Origin: Anoplopoma fimbria
Taxonomy: Eukaryota > Chordata > Actinopteri > Perciformes > Anoplopomatidae
Assembly (NCBI RefSeq): GCF_027596085.1
Contig: NC_072465.1
Span: forward strand, 17,128,207 to 17,192,206
Length of the DNA: 64,000 nucleotides
Direction of reading: 5' to 3'
Shown here: positions 10,559 to 21,257 of the stretch, one piece after another
Numbering within the stretch: the first letter of the stretch is position 1
How the letters are laid out: every line of letters starts with the position of its first letter
Notes under the pieces: model-generated
Databases searched by the model: none
Seen by the model: only the letters and a program-made list of their open reading frames with translations
What the model was told of the DNA's origin: nothing
Program-made: the position numbers and the translations under genes

Positions 10559-13500
10559 ATGGATCTTTTTAAGGAGTTTGTGGCCAGTCCATCAGTCGAG
10601 TTGCTTAAAGGATTGAAAGTTGAAGAATTGTGGCGGGTCGTCACACATTATAGCCTTACCCCCGATGTTATGCAGGGTCGGTCTAAGAAAAAGGAGGTGT
10701 TTGCTGCAGTACATATGGGGTTAATTGACCAGGGCGTGTTAGAAGATGACGAAACATCTAGCCCAGGTGGTTCACCCATTAAAGGGGCAGGGGCTGGATT
10801 TGTCTCAGTGGGTACGGGTCTATCCTTTGCAGAGCAAAAAGAACTGTTAGCCATGCAGATGGAGTTTCAGGCCCGAGAATGCCAGAAAGAAAGGGAGGTG
10901 CGTCTTGAGCTAGAGAGGTTGCGCCAGGCAAGACCTGATGCTGACGTAGCTGTTGATGCAAGGTCTAGGGACAGCTTGGGTGATATGGTCCGTCTGATGC
11001 CGAAATTTAATGAGAGGGATCCTGATGTATTTTTCTCATTATTTGAAAGTCTGGCAGAGGAGAGAAGTTGGACAGTTACAGACCGCACTGCACTGATTCA
11101 GAGTGTGCTTCCGCCGAAGGCTCAAGAGGCCTACTTAGCACTTGACCCTGTAGAGAGGAAAGTGTATACTAAGGTAAAGGATGCCATACTTCTGTCTTAT
11201 GAGCTGTGTGCAGAAGCCTATCGATTGCGCTTCAGGAATTGGAGAAAAACTGAGACGCAGACATATGTGGAGGTGACGAGGGAGATGGTAAGCCACTTTA
11301 AACGTTGGCGTGAGGCAGAAAGGGTCACTACTCTCGATGACTTGTGTGAAGTGTTGTTACTAGAACAGTTCAAGAATGTCACCCATGAGCGCATTGTAAA
11401 TCATCTCAATGAGCGTAAACCAAAAACCGCCCTTGAAGCGGCCAGGTGGGCAGATGAGTTTGTGTTAACTACCAAAGTTCCATCTGAGTCACGTGGTCAT
11501 AGCAGGGGAGGTTCTAGTTTCTTAGCTCCATACCCTGCAAAGTTCCCTAGTGGGAACTTGGGATTCTCTGCTCCTAACCGACAATATGAACAAGTTCGTC
11601 CCAGCAAGGGTGATTTTAACTCCACATGCAACTATTGCTTGGGGAAAGGACATTGGAAATTGAACTGTCCTGTGCTGAAAAGTAACAGAGATGGTGGGAA
11701 GGGTTTATCTGGGGGTACTAGTAGACCTCATGCCCTGGCAGTTCCGGTTGGTGGAGGACAGGGGGCACTAGGCCTAGATGCAGAGAACATGTGTCCTGAA
11801 AAACCGGCCATGGTGGCGTCTGTTGTGCCAAGCCTTCCTGTGGCTGTCGAGGTTCCAGGCGTCTCGGAAGGTTCTAGCTTGCTATGGGCAGATATGGTTC
11901 CGCCTGATTACAGTGAGTTCATCAGGGAAGGTTTTGTCTCATTGGTGGGTAGGTCACAGAAAGTACCTGTAAAGATTTTGCGTGACACCGGGGGTTCAGC
12001 ATCATTCATCCTAGACTCGGTGTTGGATTTTTCTGAGGAGTCAAGTCTGGGGAGGAGTGTTTTGATCCAAGACATGGGGATGCATACTTGGCCGGCTCCC
12101 TTACACAGAATCGAACTTGACCATGAGCTGGTAAAAGGAGAAGTGGCAATAGCACTGAAATCAAAGATGCCTGTAGAAGGAGTGTCTGTCGTTCTAGGAA
12201 ACGATTTAGCTAAGGGGTGGGTTTGGGGAGGTGTTCCGCCTCCTGTGGTGACTTCTGGGCCGACTATCTCCACTGTGCCAGACAGTAGTGAGAAGGAGTT
12301 TCCAGAGGTTTTTACTGCTTGCGTAGTAACTCGTTCGATGAGTGGGACAGGGCCGGAAAGGGGGATTAAAGAGTCTGGAAGATTTAAAAATGTTGTGTCT
12401 CAACTTCCTGATCTGCCTCTTGGCCTGTCCAAGAGTGAGCTGATTAAAGCCCAGCAGGAGGATCCTGAGCTGAAGGGACTGTTCAGTGAGGTGAAGCCAA
12501 CAGACGAGATGGAGAGTTTAGCCTGTGGGTACCTTCTACTGGATGACATGCTGGTCCGTAAGTGGCTTCCTCATGATGACTGTTCGGTAGGTGATCCCGT
12601 ACTTCAGGTAGTTGTGCCTGCCAAGTTTAGAGAAGTAATTTTGGAGACAGCCCACGGTGGGGTGGCTGGACACATGGGGGTTAGGAAGACTTGTAACAGA
12701 TTGCTGCGTTACTTCTTCTGGCCCAGGTTAAAGAAAGAGGTTACCAGGTTCATTAAGACTTGTCATACCTGCCAGATCACAGGCAAGCCCAACCAGACTA
12801 TCAAACCTGCACCTCTTTACCCCATTCCAGCAGTAAGTGAGCCATTCCAGCATCTCATCATCGACTGTGTGGGGCCGCTCCCTCCATCCAAGTCGGGGTG
12901 CATCTATCTGTTGACGGTAATGTGTCAGACCACACGTTACCCCGCTGTGTACCCTCTCCGCTCTATCACCACACGATCGATTGTTAAGGCTTTATCACAG
13001 TTCATATCCTACTTTGGAATTCCTCGGGTCATACAGAGTGACCAAGGATCCAACTTTACGTCACGAATGTTTGCAGAGGTTTTGGGCCAGCTGAAGGTCA
13101 AGCACAACAAAGCTAGTGCTTACCATGCTCAGAGTCAGGGAGCACTGGAAAGGTTCCACCAAACCCTGAAGTCGCTTATGCGTTCATACTGTACTGAGCT
13201 TAAGGGGGATTGGGAGGAAGGGCTGCCTTGGCTTATGTTGTCAGCCAGGGAGGTGGTGCAGGAGAGCACAGGGTTTAGCCCCAGTGAGTTGGTGTTCGCA
13301 CACAAAGTGAGGGGTCCCCTTTCAGTTTTGCAGGATGGCCTAAAAGTTGCAGAGCCGCCTGTCAACCTGATTGATTATGTGAACGGTTTTCATCGTAGAC
13401 TACATCTGGCGGTTAAGATGGCGGGTGATCATCTGACAGCCGTCCAGAGTAAGATGAAGCGGTACTATGACCGCAGAACAGAGCCTCGAGTGTTCTGTCC

Positions 13501-15271
13501 TGGAGACCAGGTGTTGGCATTGCTGCCTATCCTTGGTTCGCCATTCCAGGCCAAGTTCACTGGACCGTACACCGTGGTCCGACAGGTCTCTGAACAGAAC
13601 TATCTGGTTGATACTCCAGACCGTAAAAAGTCAACACAACTGTGTCATGTGAACTTGCTGAAAGCTTACTATGCCCGTATATCTGTGCCAGGAGCGGATG
13701 TGGTTCAGGAGGTTAAACCTGCTATGTTGACTACCGTAGCACACATGCTCCCGGCATTTGTTTCAGTAGGGGAAACAGGGGATGAGGAAGAGGGGGATGT
13801 GAGAGGGCCTGGGGACGGCGTGCTGCGTCCTCGGCTCAAAAACTCAGAAACGCTTGCAGATTTAAGTGGTCTATTCTGCCACTTGTCAGAAGAACAAGGC
13901 AGGGATCTGTCGGGACTGTTGGCTGCTTTCCCTTCCCTGTTTTCTGATACTCCTTCCTGTACCCACTTAGTGCAGCATGACATCGATGTTGGGGATGCAA
14001 AGCCAATTCGGCAAAGGTTCTACAGAGTTCCCCTGGAGAAGCGCCGCCGCATGGACGCTGAGGTTCAGTATCTGCTAGATAATGAGCTGGCTGTGCCTTC
14101 AAATTCCAGTTGGGCCTCTCCATGCCTACTGGTGGGAAAATCAGACATGACAGACAGGTTTTGCACAGACTACAGAAAGGTAAATGAAGTGACTAAACCT
14201 GATTCTTTTCCCTTACCGAGGATGGAGGATTGCGTGGATGCGGTAGGATCTGCCAGATTTGTGAGTAAATTTGATCTATTAAAAGGATACTGGCAGGTCC
14301 CGCTGACGCCACGTGCCCAAGAGATCGCTGCCTTCATTACATCATCGGGGCTGTATTCCTACAGGGTCATGAGTTTTGGGCTCCGAAATGCGCCTGCCAC
14401 TTTTCAGCGTCTGATGAACCAAGTAGTGGCAGGACTAGAGGGCGTAGCTGTTTATTTAGATGATGTCGTAGTATACAGTGACACTTGGGAACAGCACAGG
14501 GATCGAGTCCATGCATTGTTGGTTCGTCTCCAAGACGCTAACCTCACAGTTAACCTGGCTAAATGTGAATTTGCCAGGGCCACTGTTGTGTACCTGGGGA
14601 AGGTTGTGGGACAAGGACAGGTCAAGCCAGTAAGGGCCAAAGTCCGTGCTATCGACAAGTTTCCACCGCCTGTCTCCAAGACTGAGCTTAGACGATTTTT
14701 GGGTATGGTTGGCTACTATAGGAGTTTTTGCCCTAATTTTTCTTCAGTGGTCGCCCCATTGACCGGCCTACTACAGCAGAAGGTCAAGTTTGAATGGTCT
14801 CTGGCCTGTCGGCAGGCTTTTGGCCAAGTGAAGATGCTGTTGAGTACAGCTCCTGTCCTGGCAGCGCCTCACCTAGATCAGCCATTCCAGTTGCAGGTGG
14901 ACGCCAGTCAGGTTGGGGCTGGGGGTGTCCTGATGCAGAGTGATGATCAGGGAGTGGTTAGACCGGTCAGCTTCTTTTCTAAGAAGTTCAACTGTCATCA
15001 ACTGAACTATTCTACAATAGAGAAGGAGGCGCTGGCGTTGGTGTGGGCTCTGCAGCATTTTGATGTGTACGTGGGCGGTGGGGTCCATCCGGTGGTTGTG
15101 TATTCAGACCATAACCCTCTAACCTTCCTCCACTCTCTGCAGAGTCCAAGCCAGCGGTTAATGAGGTGGACACTCTTTTTACAGCCCTATAACTTGAGCA
15201 TCAAACACATTCGTGGCGTGGACAACGTAATAGCCGATGCGCTGTCGCGGGCGCCAGAAGGGTTCAAGTAA
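10559..15271 (+). CDS. Gag-Pol polyprotein, Gmr1-type (PR-IN-RT-RH order)
   Basis: Single frame of 1570 codons without a stop or frameshift, encoding particle assembly, maturation, copying and integration of the element. Approximate order: N-terminal SAP-like region (1-45); charged helical stretch (~85-130); capsid with a SCAN-like helical domain (~130-310); CCHC zinc knuckle (~357-371, CNYCLGKGHWKLNC); aspartic protease with D-T-G (~476-478); integrase with HHCC zinc domain (from ~699), catalytic D769, D828 and E864 (D,D-35-E), and a C-terminal GPY/F-like module (~980-1035); reverse transcriptase with D1239 and YLDD (1299-1302); RNase H with a first acidic residue near 1448, ending in an ADALSR motif. 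No chromodomain is visible. Fusion of gag and pol without a frameshift means the protein ratio is not set by ribosomal slippage. All catalytic residues I can check are present, so the copy may be active. Confidence 0.93.
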   Translation: MDLFKEFVASPSVELLKGLKVEELWRVVTHYSLTPDVMQGRSKKKEVFAAVHMGLIDQGVLEDDETSSPGGSPIKGAGAGFVSVGTGLSFAEQKELLAMQMEFQARECQKEREVRLELERLRQARPDADVAVDARSRDSLGDMVRLMPKFNERDPDVFFSLFESLAEERSWTVTDRTALIQSVLPPKAQEAYLALDPVERKVYTKVKDAILLSYELCAEAYRLRFRNWRKTETQTYVEVTREMVSHFKRWREAERVTTLDDLCEVLLLEQFKNVTHERIVNHLNERKPKTALEAARWADEFVLTTKVPSESRGHSRGGSSFLAPYPAKFPSGNLGFSAPNRQYEQVRPSKGDFNSTCNYCLGKGHWKLNCPVLKSNRDGGKGLSGGTSRPHALAVPVGGGQGALGLDAENMCPEKPAMVASVVPSLPVAVEVPGVSEGSSLLWADMVPPDYSEFIREGFVSLVGRSQKVPVKILRDTGGSASFILDSVLDFSEESSLGRSVLIQDMGMHTWPAPLHRIELDHELVKGEVAIALKSKMPVEGVSVVLGNDLAKGWVWGGVPPPVVTSGPTISTVPDSSEKEFPEVFTACVVTRSMSGTGPERGIKESGRFKNVVSQLPDLPLGLSKSELIKAQQEDPELKGLFSEVKPTDEMESLACGYLLLDDMLVRKWLPHDDCSVGDPVLQVVVPAKFREVILETAHGGVAGHMGVRKTCNRLLRYFFWPRLKKEVTRFIKTCHTCQITGKPNQTIKPAPLYPIPAVSEPFQHLIIDCVGPLPPSKSGCIYLLTVMCQTTRYPAVYPLRSITTRSIVKALSQFISYFGIPRVIQSDQGSNFTSRMFAEVLGQLKVKHNKASAYHAQSQGALERFHQTLKSLMRSYCTELKGDWEEGLPWLMLSAREVVQESTGFSPSELVFAHKVRGPLSVLQDGLKVAEPPVNLIDYVNGFHRRLHLAVKMAGDHLTAVQSKMKRYYDRRTEPRVFCPGDQVLALLPILGSPFQAKFTGPYTVVRQVSEQNYLVDTPDRKKSTQLCHVNLLKAYYARISVPGADVVQEVKPAMLTTVAHMLPAFVSVGETGDEEEGDVRGPGDGVLRPRLKNSETLADLSGLFCHLSEEQGRDLSGLLAAFPSLFSDTPSCTHLVQHDIDVGDAKPIRQRFYRVPLEKRRRMDAEVQYLLDNELAVPSNSSWASPCLLVGKSDMTDRFCTDYRKVNEVTKPDSFPLPRMEDCVDAVGSARFVSKFDLLKGYWQVPLTPRAQEIAAFITSSGLYSYRVMSFGLRNAPATFQRLMNQVVAGLEGVAVYLDDVVVYSDTWEQHRDRVHALLVRLQDANLTVNLAKCEFARATVVYLGKVVGQGQVKPVRAKVRAIDKFPPPVSKTELRRFLGMVGYYRSFCPNFSSVVAPLTGLLQQKVKFEWSLACRQAFGQVKMLLSTAPVLAAPHLDQPFQLQVDASQVGAGGVLMQSDDQGVVRPVSFFSKKFNCHQLNYSTIEKEALALVWALQHFDVYVGGGVHPVVVYSDHNPLTFLHSLQSPSQRLMRWTLFLQPYNLSIKHIRGVDNVIADALSRAPEGFK

Positions 15272-15405
15272 ACCAGTTCCCGTTTTCCCTGACCGATCCC
15301 ATTTAGCATTTTGCCTTTCCTCCCTTTGACATTAATATTGTTTAATTTCTTTGTTGCCGCAGCCTTGTTTACAGAGGCCACATACGTATGTTGGGCCTCT
15401 GTTTT
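15272..15405 (+). other. 3' untranslated stretch of the LTR element
   Basis: Short non-coding spacer between the gag-pol stop and the polypurine tract. No env-like frame is present, so this is a retrotransposon rather than a retrovirus. Confidence 0.7.
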
Positions 15406-15416
15406 AAGGGGGAGGG
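15406..15416 (+). other. Polypurine tract
   Basis: aagggggaggg lies immediately before the TG of the 3' LTR. This is the expected plus-strand priming site and fixes the LTR 5' boundary at 15417. Confidence 0.9.
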
Positions 15417-15828
15417 TGTTACGTCCCCCTGGTAACGTATACCATGGCGGTCAGGGAAGGTGTCCTTCCCCTGTGTGGTGGGGGAGGCGCTACTACTTGG
15501 GCCATTTGGCTCTTCCTTTTCTGCAGCAGGTGCAACTGATTGACCTGATTGGCCTGATTGGCCTATAAAAGGAGGAAGACATCCAGCCTGTCGGGCTCTC
15601 GCTGCTGGGTGACTGAAGCTGCTGCCAAACCTCATCGTCTTTATTTTGGTTTTGTTGTACATTCTCATTACACCAGTCCATAGCACATTACACATAGTTA
15701 AGCTGCCATCTACACTGATACTTAATTTCCTTGTTAGGGCCTTTTTATTGTTAAATAAATATACCAAAAGCTTGTCACTGCGTGTCTCCCAATTTGTTAT
15801 GCCATGCTTGAGCCATGTGGTCATAACA
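15417..15828 (+). repeat. 3' LTR of the Gmr1-type element
   Basis: 412 bp, starting TGTTACGTCC after the polypurine tract and ending ...ataaca. It carries a TATA box at 15564-15570 and AATAAA at 15754-15759. It differs from the 5' LTR at 15592 and 15595, and in the first ~11 bases. Confidence 0.92.
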
Positions 15829-18245
15829 ACACTAACCAAGGATTGTTTTTATTTTCAAACCGACACATGCTCACTTAAGGCAATTTATCAGATTCCAGGC
15901 AACTTCACTAATGCAGATTATGCAATAGTACTCCCTGAGACAAGTCAATTTTGATGTGTAAAATTGATGGAGCACAACAGTGACCTTTGGATCAAAATTG
16001 CCATTTGCTGACACTGTGTTGGTGCTTTCTTTAGCTCCTTAAATGTTGGAATCAAGCGGTCCTGCTAAGACAATGCTAGCACTCAGTGGCAACAAAGAAC
16101 GTGTAATTCAGGGTGACATTTGACTGCTTCCTGCAGCTAATGACAGTCATTTGTAAGATTATGGAGGATAGCACTCCATTAACGGTATATATTCTCCCTA
16201 GCAATTTACTCTCCCTTCACTTCTCTAACCATATCCAATCAACTCCTCATATTCATTTTGTGTTTCATCAAGTTTCTGTTTTGCCCCATCACATGATTAT
16301 TTAGCAGCACAATAGTGTTTCTTCAACACTACTACCGTCTTTTCGGACATTTTCTAAGAGTCCTATTGTTTCACATAGAGGAGGAGATAATGAAACATAG
16401 TATATCTAAATCCCCTTTATGGTCTACATTTCATTTCAAAGCCCTGATTGGAAAGAGAGCGGTTCAAAGGGGCTGAGGGCATAATGAATGAATGACAGTA
16501 GTCGCGGCCAGAACGAACAATCCAGGTGTCGCTCAAGCAACAACACTCTTTACACAGACTTATTCAGGCCTGACAAATGAACAAGGACTGTTTGAAAGTC
16601 ACTGAGCTGAATAAAGCAGTTAAGTCTTAAGCCTCTTTTTTTTTTTTTTATTTTATCTGTCCCATTTTCTTTAGTCAGCTCAGTGAGGTCCCAAACCTCT
16701 GCACCTCGGTTAGGTGCCCCCACCCTGTTGTCCGACTCATACTTGAATGGTTCAAAATTGCCTTTGGATTGCTTTTCAGAAAATCCCTCAAGAGGACAGT
16801 GGAGCAAATTCATTTAATTTGCATGTCGGTCTCAACAAAAGACAGAACCGAATTGTTGGAATATTTTAGCCGACATAAGAGAATGAGTGTGTGTGTCCGT
16901 TGTTCTCCTATATATAACAGAGCCACATCACAAATAAACAAACTGCAGGTGTTGGAAAGAGCTTTAAATAATGCAATATGCAGTCCTGATAGAGCTAAAA
17001 CTACAATTTGTGAAATACTTTTTGACTTTACTTTGGTAAATCTTCACAAATACGTCAGCAGCAGGTTAAAACATTATCGGGTGACGTCAAAGTTTGTCCT
17101 GTTGCTTTCTTTTTTAATAGTTTTTATTAACAGGTCTACACTGGTCATTTTTTTAAGATATTTTCACTGTATCTGCAGGACAAACAAGGGAGAAAATTGA
17201 ACAGCGCAATCACAGACTGATAACATCAAAGTAGACAGCAAGCATCTTCTAAGCATTTGCCCGATCTTCACATCCTAAGTGATTGATAAAATGGCCGCTA
17301 GCACAAAACAATTTGTCCCATTTCTAAAAATAACTACCCTTCTTAAACTGTAATCCCACCCTGCCTGATCTTGATTCAGAGCGACAGTGCAACAGAGGAT
17401 AAAGTTTGGATCAGATCAATCATATGTAGATGTGACATTTAACACCAACAGTAGATTCCCAGCTGCAGGAGGATTAAAGCCATATTTGAACATTTGACGG
17501 GCAAACTCCACAGAGCGTCCCGTGGGAAGAGTTGGCTCGCAGATCGTGATGCTACATACTTGATGAGAGAGGCCCAATGGTTTTGTACATTCTTAGAATT
17601 AATCGGTTAAAAATAAAACAACATACCAGAGTTATTGATTTTATTTAAGCTCTTTGTTCTTATTGTCAGAAGAAATAAACCTGCTGACCGAATGTCTGAG
17701 GTCTTAGACTTAGAAACTAAGGCGTTTTTTATTTTTATTTTAAGCGTTTTATTTTATATAAAACTCCTCAATAATTTCACATAGTTTTAACACCAAACAA
17801 TGCTTGTTGTTTGTGATTTGAAGAAAACAGGAGGGAATTAGACTGAAGGCTTAGGCAGGATAATTGGAATTTTTTTAGAGGTGTGAGACAAACAAATTTT
17901 AGATAAACTGAGGGGGTAAAGAAAGAAAACAAATGTGTTTTAATTTGTTGAAGATGGCACCTTCAGCAAAAACACAGAAACAGGCACGATACTCTAATAG
18001 CTCATACCCTACTAGTAACAGTGCTTACTTTTGCAAGATGAATCTTAATGATTTTGGACATGTGTAATTCTACTACGGAGCGTGAAATTAAAGTAAAAGA
18101 GGTTCAATTCAATATTCAATAACACATTTCAATAAAACGAATTGATATTGTAGATTGAAATTTATGACTTAATACAAGTTGATAGTTTGCTAATAAATAA
18201 CCCTAACCACATGGCTTGATCCCCGCACCTCATTAGTGTCATGAG
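15829..18245. other. Non-coding stretch
   Basis: AT-rich, no gene recognised. The longest plus-strand open frame (16769-17200, 143 codons) is low-complexity and hydrophobic at its end, resembles no family I know, and lacks splice support. Confidence 0.5.
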
Positions 18246-18635
18246 TAGGCCTGTCGCGATAAGCAATAAATCAATTAATCGCGCGATAAATTAAAATGAG
18301 CGATAATTTTTTGCTGGCCGCGATAATTTCCATAGGATATATATATATTTTTTTATATCATTGCTTTATTGGCCTAATCTGAGAAGAAATCTATGCCATA
18401 AATATAAATATTATAGGCCTTTATTACACGGGTCTTCTCAATACCGTGGAACGCTCCGTTCACTTGCATGATAGTAGTCCGGTAACTTGTCAACCCCAGA
18501 GTCTTTGGTAGCTTAGCGACGTCTTTGGCGGACTATTTCTCTGCTGATCAACAGTACGAATGCTGCTAACGAATAAATTGTAAAAAGACACACCATGTGT
18601 AGTTATTTTTTCGTTTTGGCAAGTAGCCGTGTAAT

Positions 18636-18762
18636 AAGCGGGATAATGTATAGAATGCCCTTCAGGGCGAAGCAAGACACCTCCGCTGCGCGTCGGTGTC
18701 CTGTTCGCCCTGTCGGGGCTTATTTTCCCGATAATGACCGGCGTTCTATACATTATATATAT
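18636..18762. repeat. Large imperfect hairpin nested in the hAT element
   Basis: The left arm contains aataagcgggataatgtata followed by gaatgcc, cagggcgaa and gacacc. The right arm holds the near reverse complement in order: ggtgtc, ttcgccctg, ggcgttctatacattat. The arms meet at ctccgctgcgcgtc. GC content is much higher than in the surroundings. The structure suggests a separate MITE inserted into the hAT element or a structured terminal region. Confidence 0.65.
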
Positions 18763-18994
18763 TTATAGATATATTCAGCAGAGTAGGCCTAAGTAACAAA
18801 TGTCGGGTTGAAATCGGGCTCGGGCTCATAATCACAGAGCACAAGGAGTAAACCCCCTCAGTCACTTGTTGCATGGTCTGTGGGAGGCGCGAGCCCTGGC
18901 GTTACACGCGCAGTGAGAGCCCCGTGAGAAGGACATGGACGGAGAAGGAGTGCAATCGAACAAGGAGTGCAAGCGAATTTAGAGGAATAAAAAT

Positions 18995-19100
18995 ATGGCG
19001 TTGGTGTCTAAGCCGAATGCGACGGCTGCCGTGTGGGAGCACTTCGGCTTCAAACCCAACGGCCGGGGCGAACCAACTAACCTGAGAGATCCTGCCTTAA
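18995..19100 (+). pseudogene. BED zinc-finger fragment of a ZBED1-like hAT transposase
   Basis: From an ATG the frame begins MALVSKPNATAAVWEHFGFK and continues PNGRGEPTNLRDPA. Fish ZBED1-like hAT transposases start with a similar lysine-proline-asparagine run, the V-W-x-x-F-G-F/L motif and a following D-P/E-A segment. The expected zinc-binding C-x-x-C and H-x-H do not follow; the frame continues with unrelated residues to a stop at 19183. It is therefore a truncated remnant, too short to bind DNA as a BED finger. Its AUG and GC-rich composition contrast with its surroundings. Confidence 0.6.
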
Positions 19101-19570
19101 GCCACACAAAGTCAACATGTTGGTATTTCTTGCTCGGAATCTGCAAGACTAAAGTTGCTACAGATTTGCCTATGACCTGTTGAGGCATCTGCTTTCTGTC
19201 ATGTTTTTTGTTGTTCGTTTGCACAAAGGTCCTAACTGACAGTTTTGCCTGTATGTCTGAGCCTAATATTTATTATTTTTTGAAGTGCAATCTTGTTTAC
19301 ATCCTTTTTATTTAGTGTTTCAATTTTATTTATTGTTTTTGGTTGTGTTTGGTTTTTATTCAAGAGAAATTTTTGTTAAAATAGATTTTATTTATTGTTT
19401 TTGGTTGTTTTGTTAATTTATTCTGGATATTTTAAATGTTTTCCAGACTTCCAGTTCCAGTGTTCTCTAAAAATAAATGTTTATTGTTCTTCGAAAGGGT
19501 GTACGTGCATTATTATGCCATTATGTTCTTGGAGAATGCGTTTGACGCTGACGCCAGCTGCTAACAGCCG

Positions 19571-19608
<38 letters not shown>
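19571..19608. repeat. Poly(A) run
   Basis: 38 uninterrupted A residues just inside the right end of the hAT element; possibly the tail of a retroposed insert that is no longer recognisable. Confidence 0.85.
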
Positions 19609-19611
<3 letters not shown>

Positions 19612-19668
19612 TATTAGTTGAAAAACGGCAATATTATCGCTTATCGCAATAATAGGCCTAGTCATGAG

Positions 19669-21250
19669 TTACAACTGAAACGACCAAAATAAATATGTAC
19701 AACGTCTGAATACTCAAGATACAACTCAAAAAATTCTGCATGGAAGGCTTCCCAAGAGGCTTTGGATTTAACTTCAGTTTCGCCCCATAACAGGCAGTTT
19801 TTACTTCAGCAGTTAATTGTTTTTTGTCCTCTGTCTTCTTGATAAGAGTATTTTCAAGACACCCCCAGAATTACAATCACTTTAAACCTCTAAGTCTTCC
19901 AGCATTTGACACTGGCCCCCACTTTACTTTGTCCAGCACATAACCTTTTCTGACCTTTCTGAATATACGCCACCTTTTGCTAAAAGTCTGCATGTTTAAC
20001 AGGCCCTGCGGACAAGCATCTGTGCCCTGCTCCGCATCCCTCTCACCCATGTGGACGACACTAATAGGACTTGTGAGAGGCAGCCCCTTATGTCCCAAAA
20101 ATGAGGCTTTATTCTCTATTCTGCTGAGGAAGACTTTGTGATCACTGTCACACCATGTGTGTCAGTTACTAAAAAAGGCCATTTCTAAGGAACAAAGAAA
20201 AACTTGCTTTATATTCAGCCCACAACCTCTGCGCTGGCTAGAAACTTCAGCGCCCCGAAGCGAACAAATGTTCCATCGTCTGCCTTTCGCAAACCTTTAG
20301 ATCTCAGTGAATGTCAGCAATATTATTCCAGTCCCCAATCCAGTCTGAAGGCCTGGCTACCGTGCTTGAATCGAATCTCAAGATGCCAAGGCGTCTGTGA
20401 TGTAGCTCACCACTAAAGAGCCAAGGCACAGAAGAGAAACACTGGGGCCAATCGATGGTCTGACTTGGCAAATATCAGGCCCAACTGTGGGCCCGTGACT
20501 CAAAGTGTCTGACAGACAGAAATCATTCTGCCATGACAAGCCAGGCATGCTAAATGCTGATGAGCTTGTTTGAAAAGGTCTCACCACTTGGGATATCCAA
20601 AGTGTCAACAGCATGCTTTATTCACTAGAAGATATCCATTTAAAGCAGTTTGTGCTTCAACTTCACCTCCCTTCAGCAAGTGTCAGTGTTCACAGGTTGT
20701 AAAATATATAAAAGGAGCATGACATGACAGGTATCAAATCTAGCTCCTTTATATGCTCTAACAAGCATTCTAACTAAGCTTTCTAACAATTTCAAAATGG
20801 ACAGTTGGTTTAGTCAGTTTAATGACAGAGAAAAGCCTAGATTTGCATGACAATATATATTAAGTTGTCACTCTTTGAAGTTTATATGTGAGTGTGTTCA
20901 GTAACTTAAGGATTCAATTCTCAGCTTTCATAAGGCAATGCTGCCTCTCAGAGAAGACCAGGTTATCATCAAACTAGAGCAAAAATGGCCCCATACACAG
21001 CTTTTGGCCCAGCATGATACATAGTTCCGTGAGGCTGATACATACACTGTTTTACATACAATTAAAAGGGCGATACAGGATTCTGAGCTGGGCCGATACG
21101 AGAAAATCCAGGATCCGTATCGCCCTGTTCCATTAACCAATCCTGAGGCTGCTTGCAAAGTAACAGCCAATGCCCTCCTTCCATTGAAGTTGACCCTAGC
21201 AACACTACTCACTTCCTCATAGCAACCCTTCCTGGATTTTTTTCATTCTG
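19669..21250. other. Non-coding stretch
   Basis: No gene recognised. A stem-loop lies at 21067-21126, where agggcgatac on the left answers gtatcgccct on the right; it sits just upstream of the Crypton relic and may belong to it. Confidence 0.45.
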
Positions 21251-21257
21251 CTCCAAG

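Larger units (their letters stand above)
9434..15828 (+). mobile_element. Gmr1-type Ty3/gypsy LTR retrotransposon, near intact
   Basis: A complete-looking element: 5' LTR, proline-tRNA primer site, about 690-nt leader, one uninterrupted gag-pol frame, polypurine tract and 3' LTR. The pol order is protease, integrase, reverse transcriptase, RNase H. Ty3/gypsy elements normally place integrase last; integrase before RT is the order described for the Gmr1 group of deuterostome elements. The two LTRs differ at only two positions across about 400 aligned bases, so insertion is recent. The outer 11-17 bp of the 5' LTR do not match the 3' LTR, and no target duplication is evident (flanks ...ggaat and acact...). 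It lies left of the known tex264 exons; it would be intronic only if the unseen 3' exons of tex264 lie further left. Confidence 0.93.
18246..19660 (+). mobile_element. hAT element with 8-bp target duplication and BED-finger relic
   Basis: Flanked by a perfect 8-bp direct repeat gtcatgag (18238-18245 and 19661-19668). The left end reads TAGGCCTGTCGCGATAAGC. The right end, read on the minus strand, is TAGGCCTATTATTGCGATAA, so both termini share TAGGCCT and a CGATAAGC core. Eight-bp duplications and short inverted termini are the mark of hAT transposons. Inside is a decayed coding piece like the BED finger of ZBED1-type hAT transposases, plus a nested hairpin and a 38-A run. At 1.4 kb it has no room for a full transposase, so it is non-autonomous. 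Confidence 0.85.

Noticed and set aside
16769..17200. 143-codon plus-strand open frame
   Set aside because: No recognised family, low-complexity hydrophobic C-terminus, no gene context.
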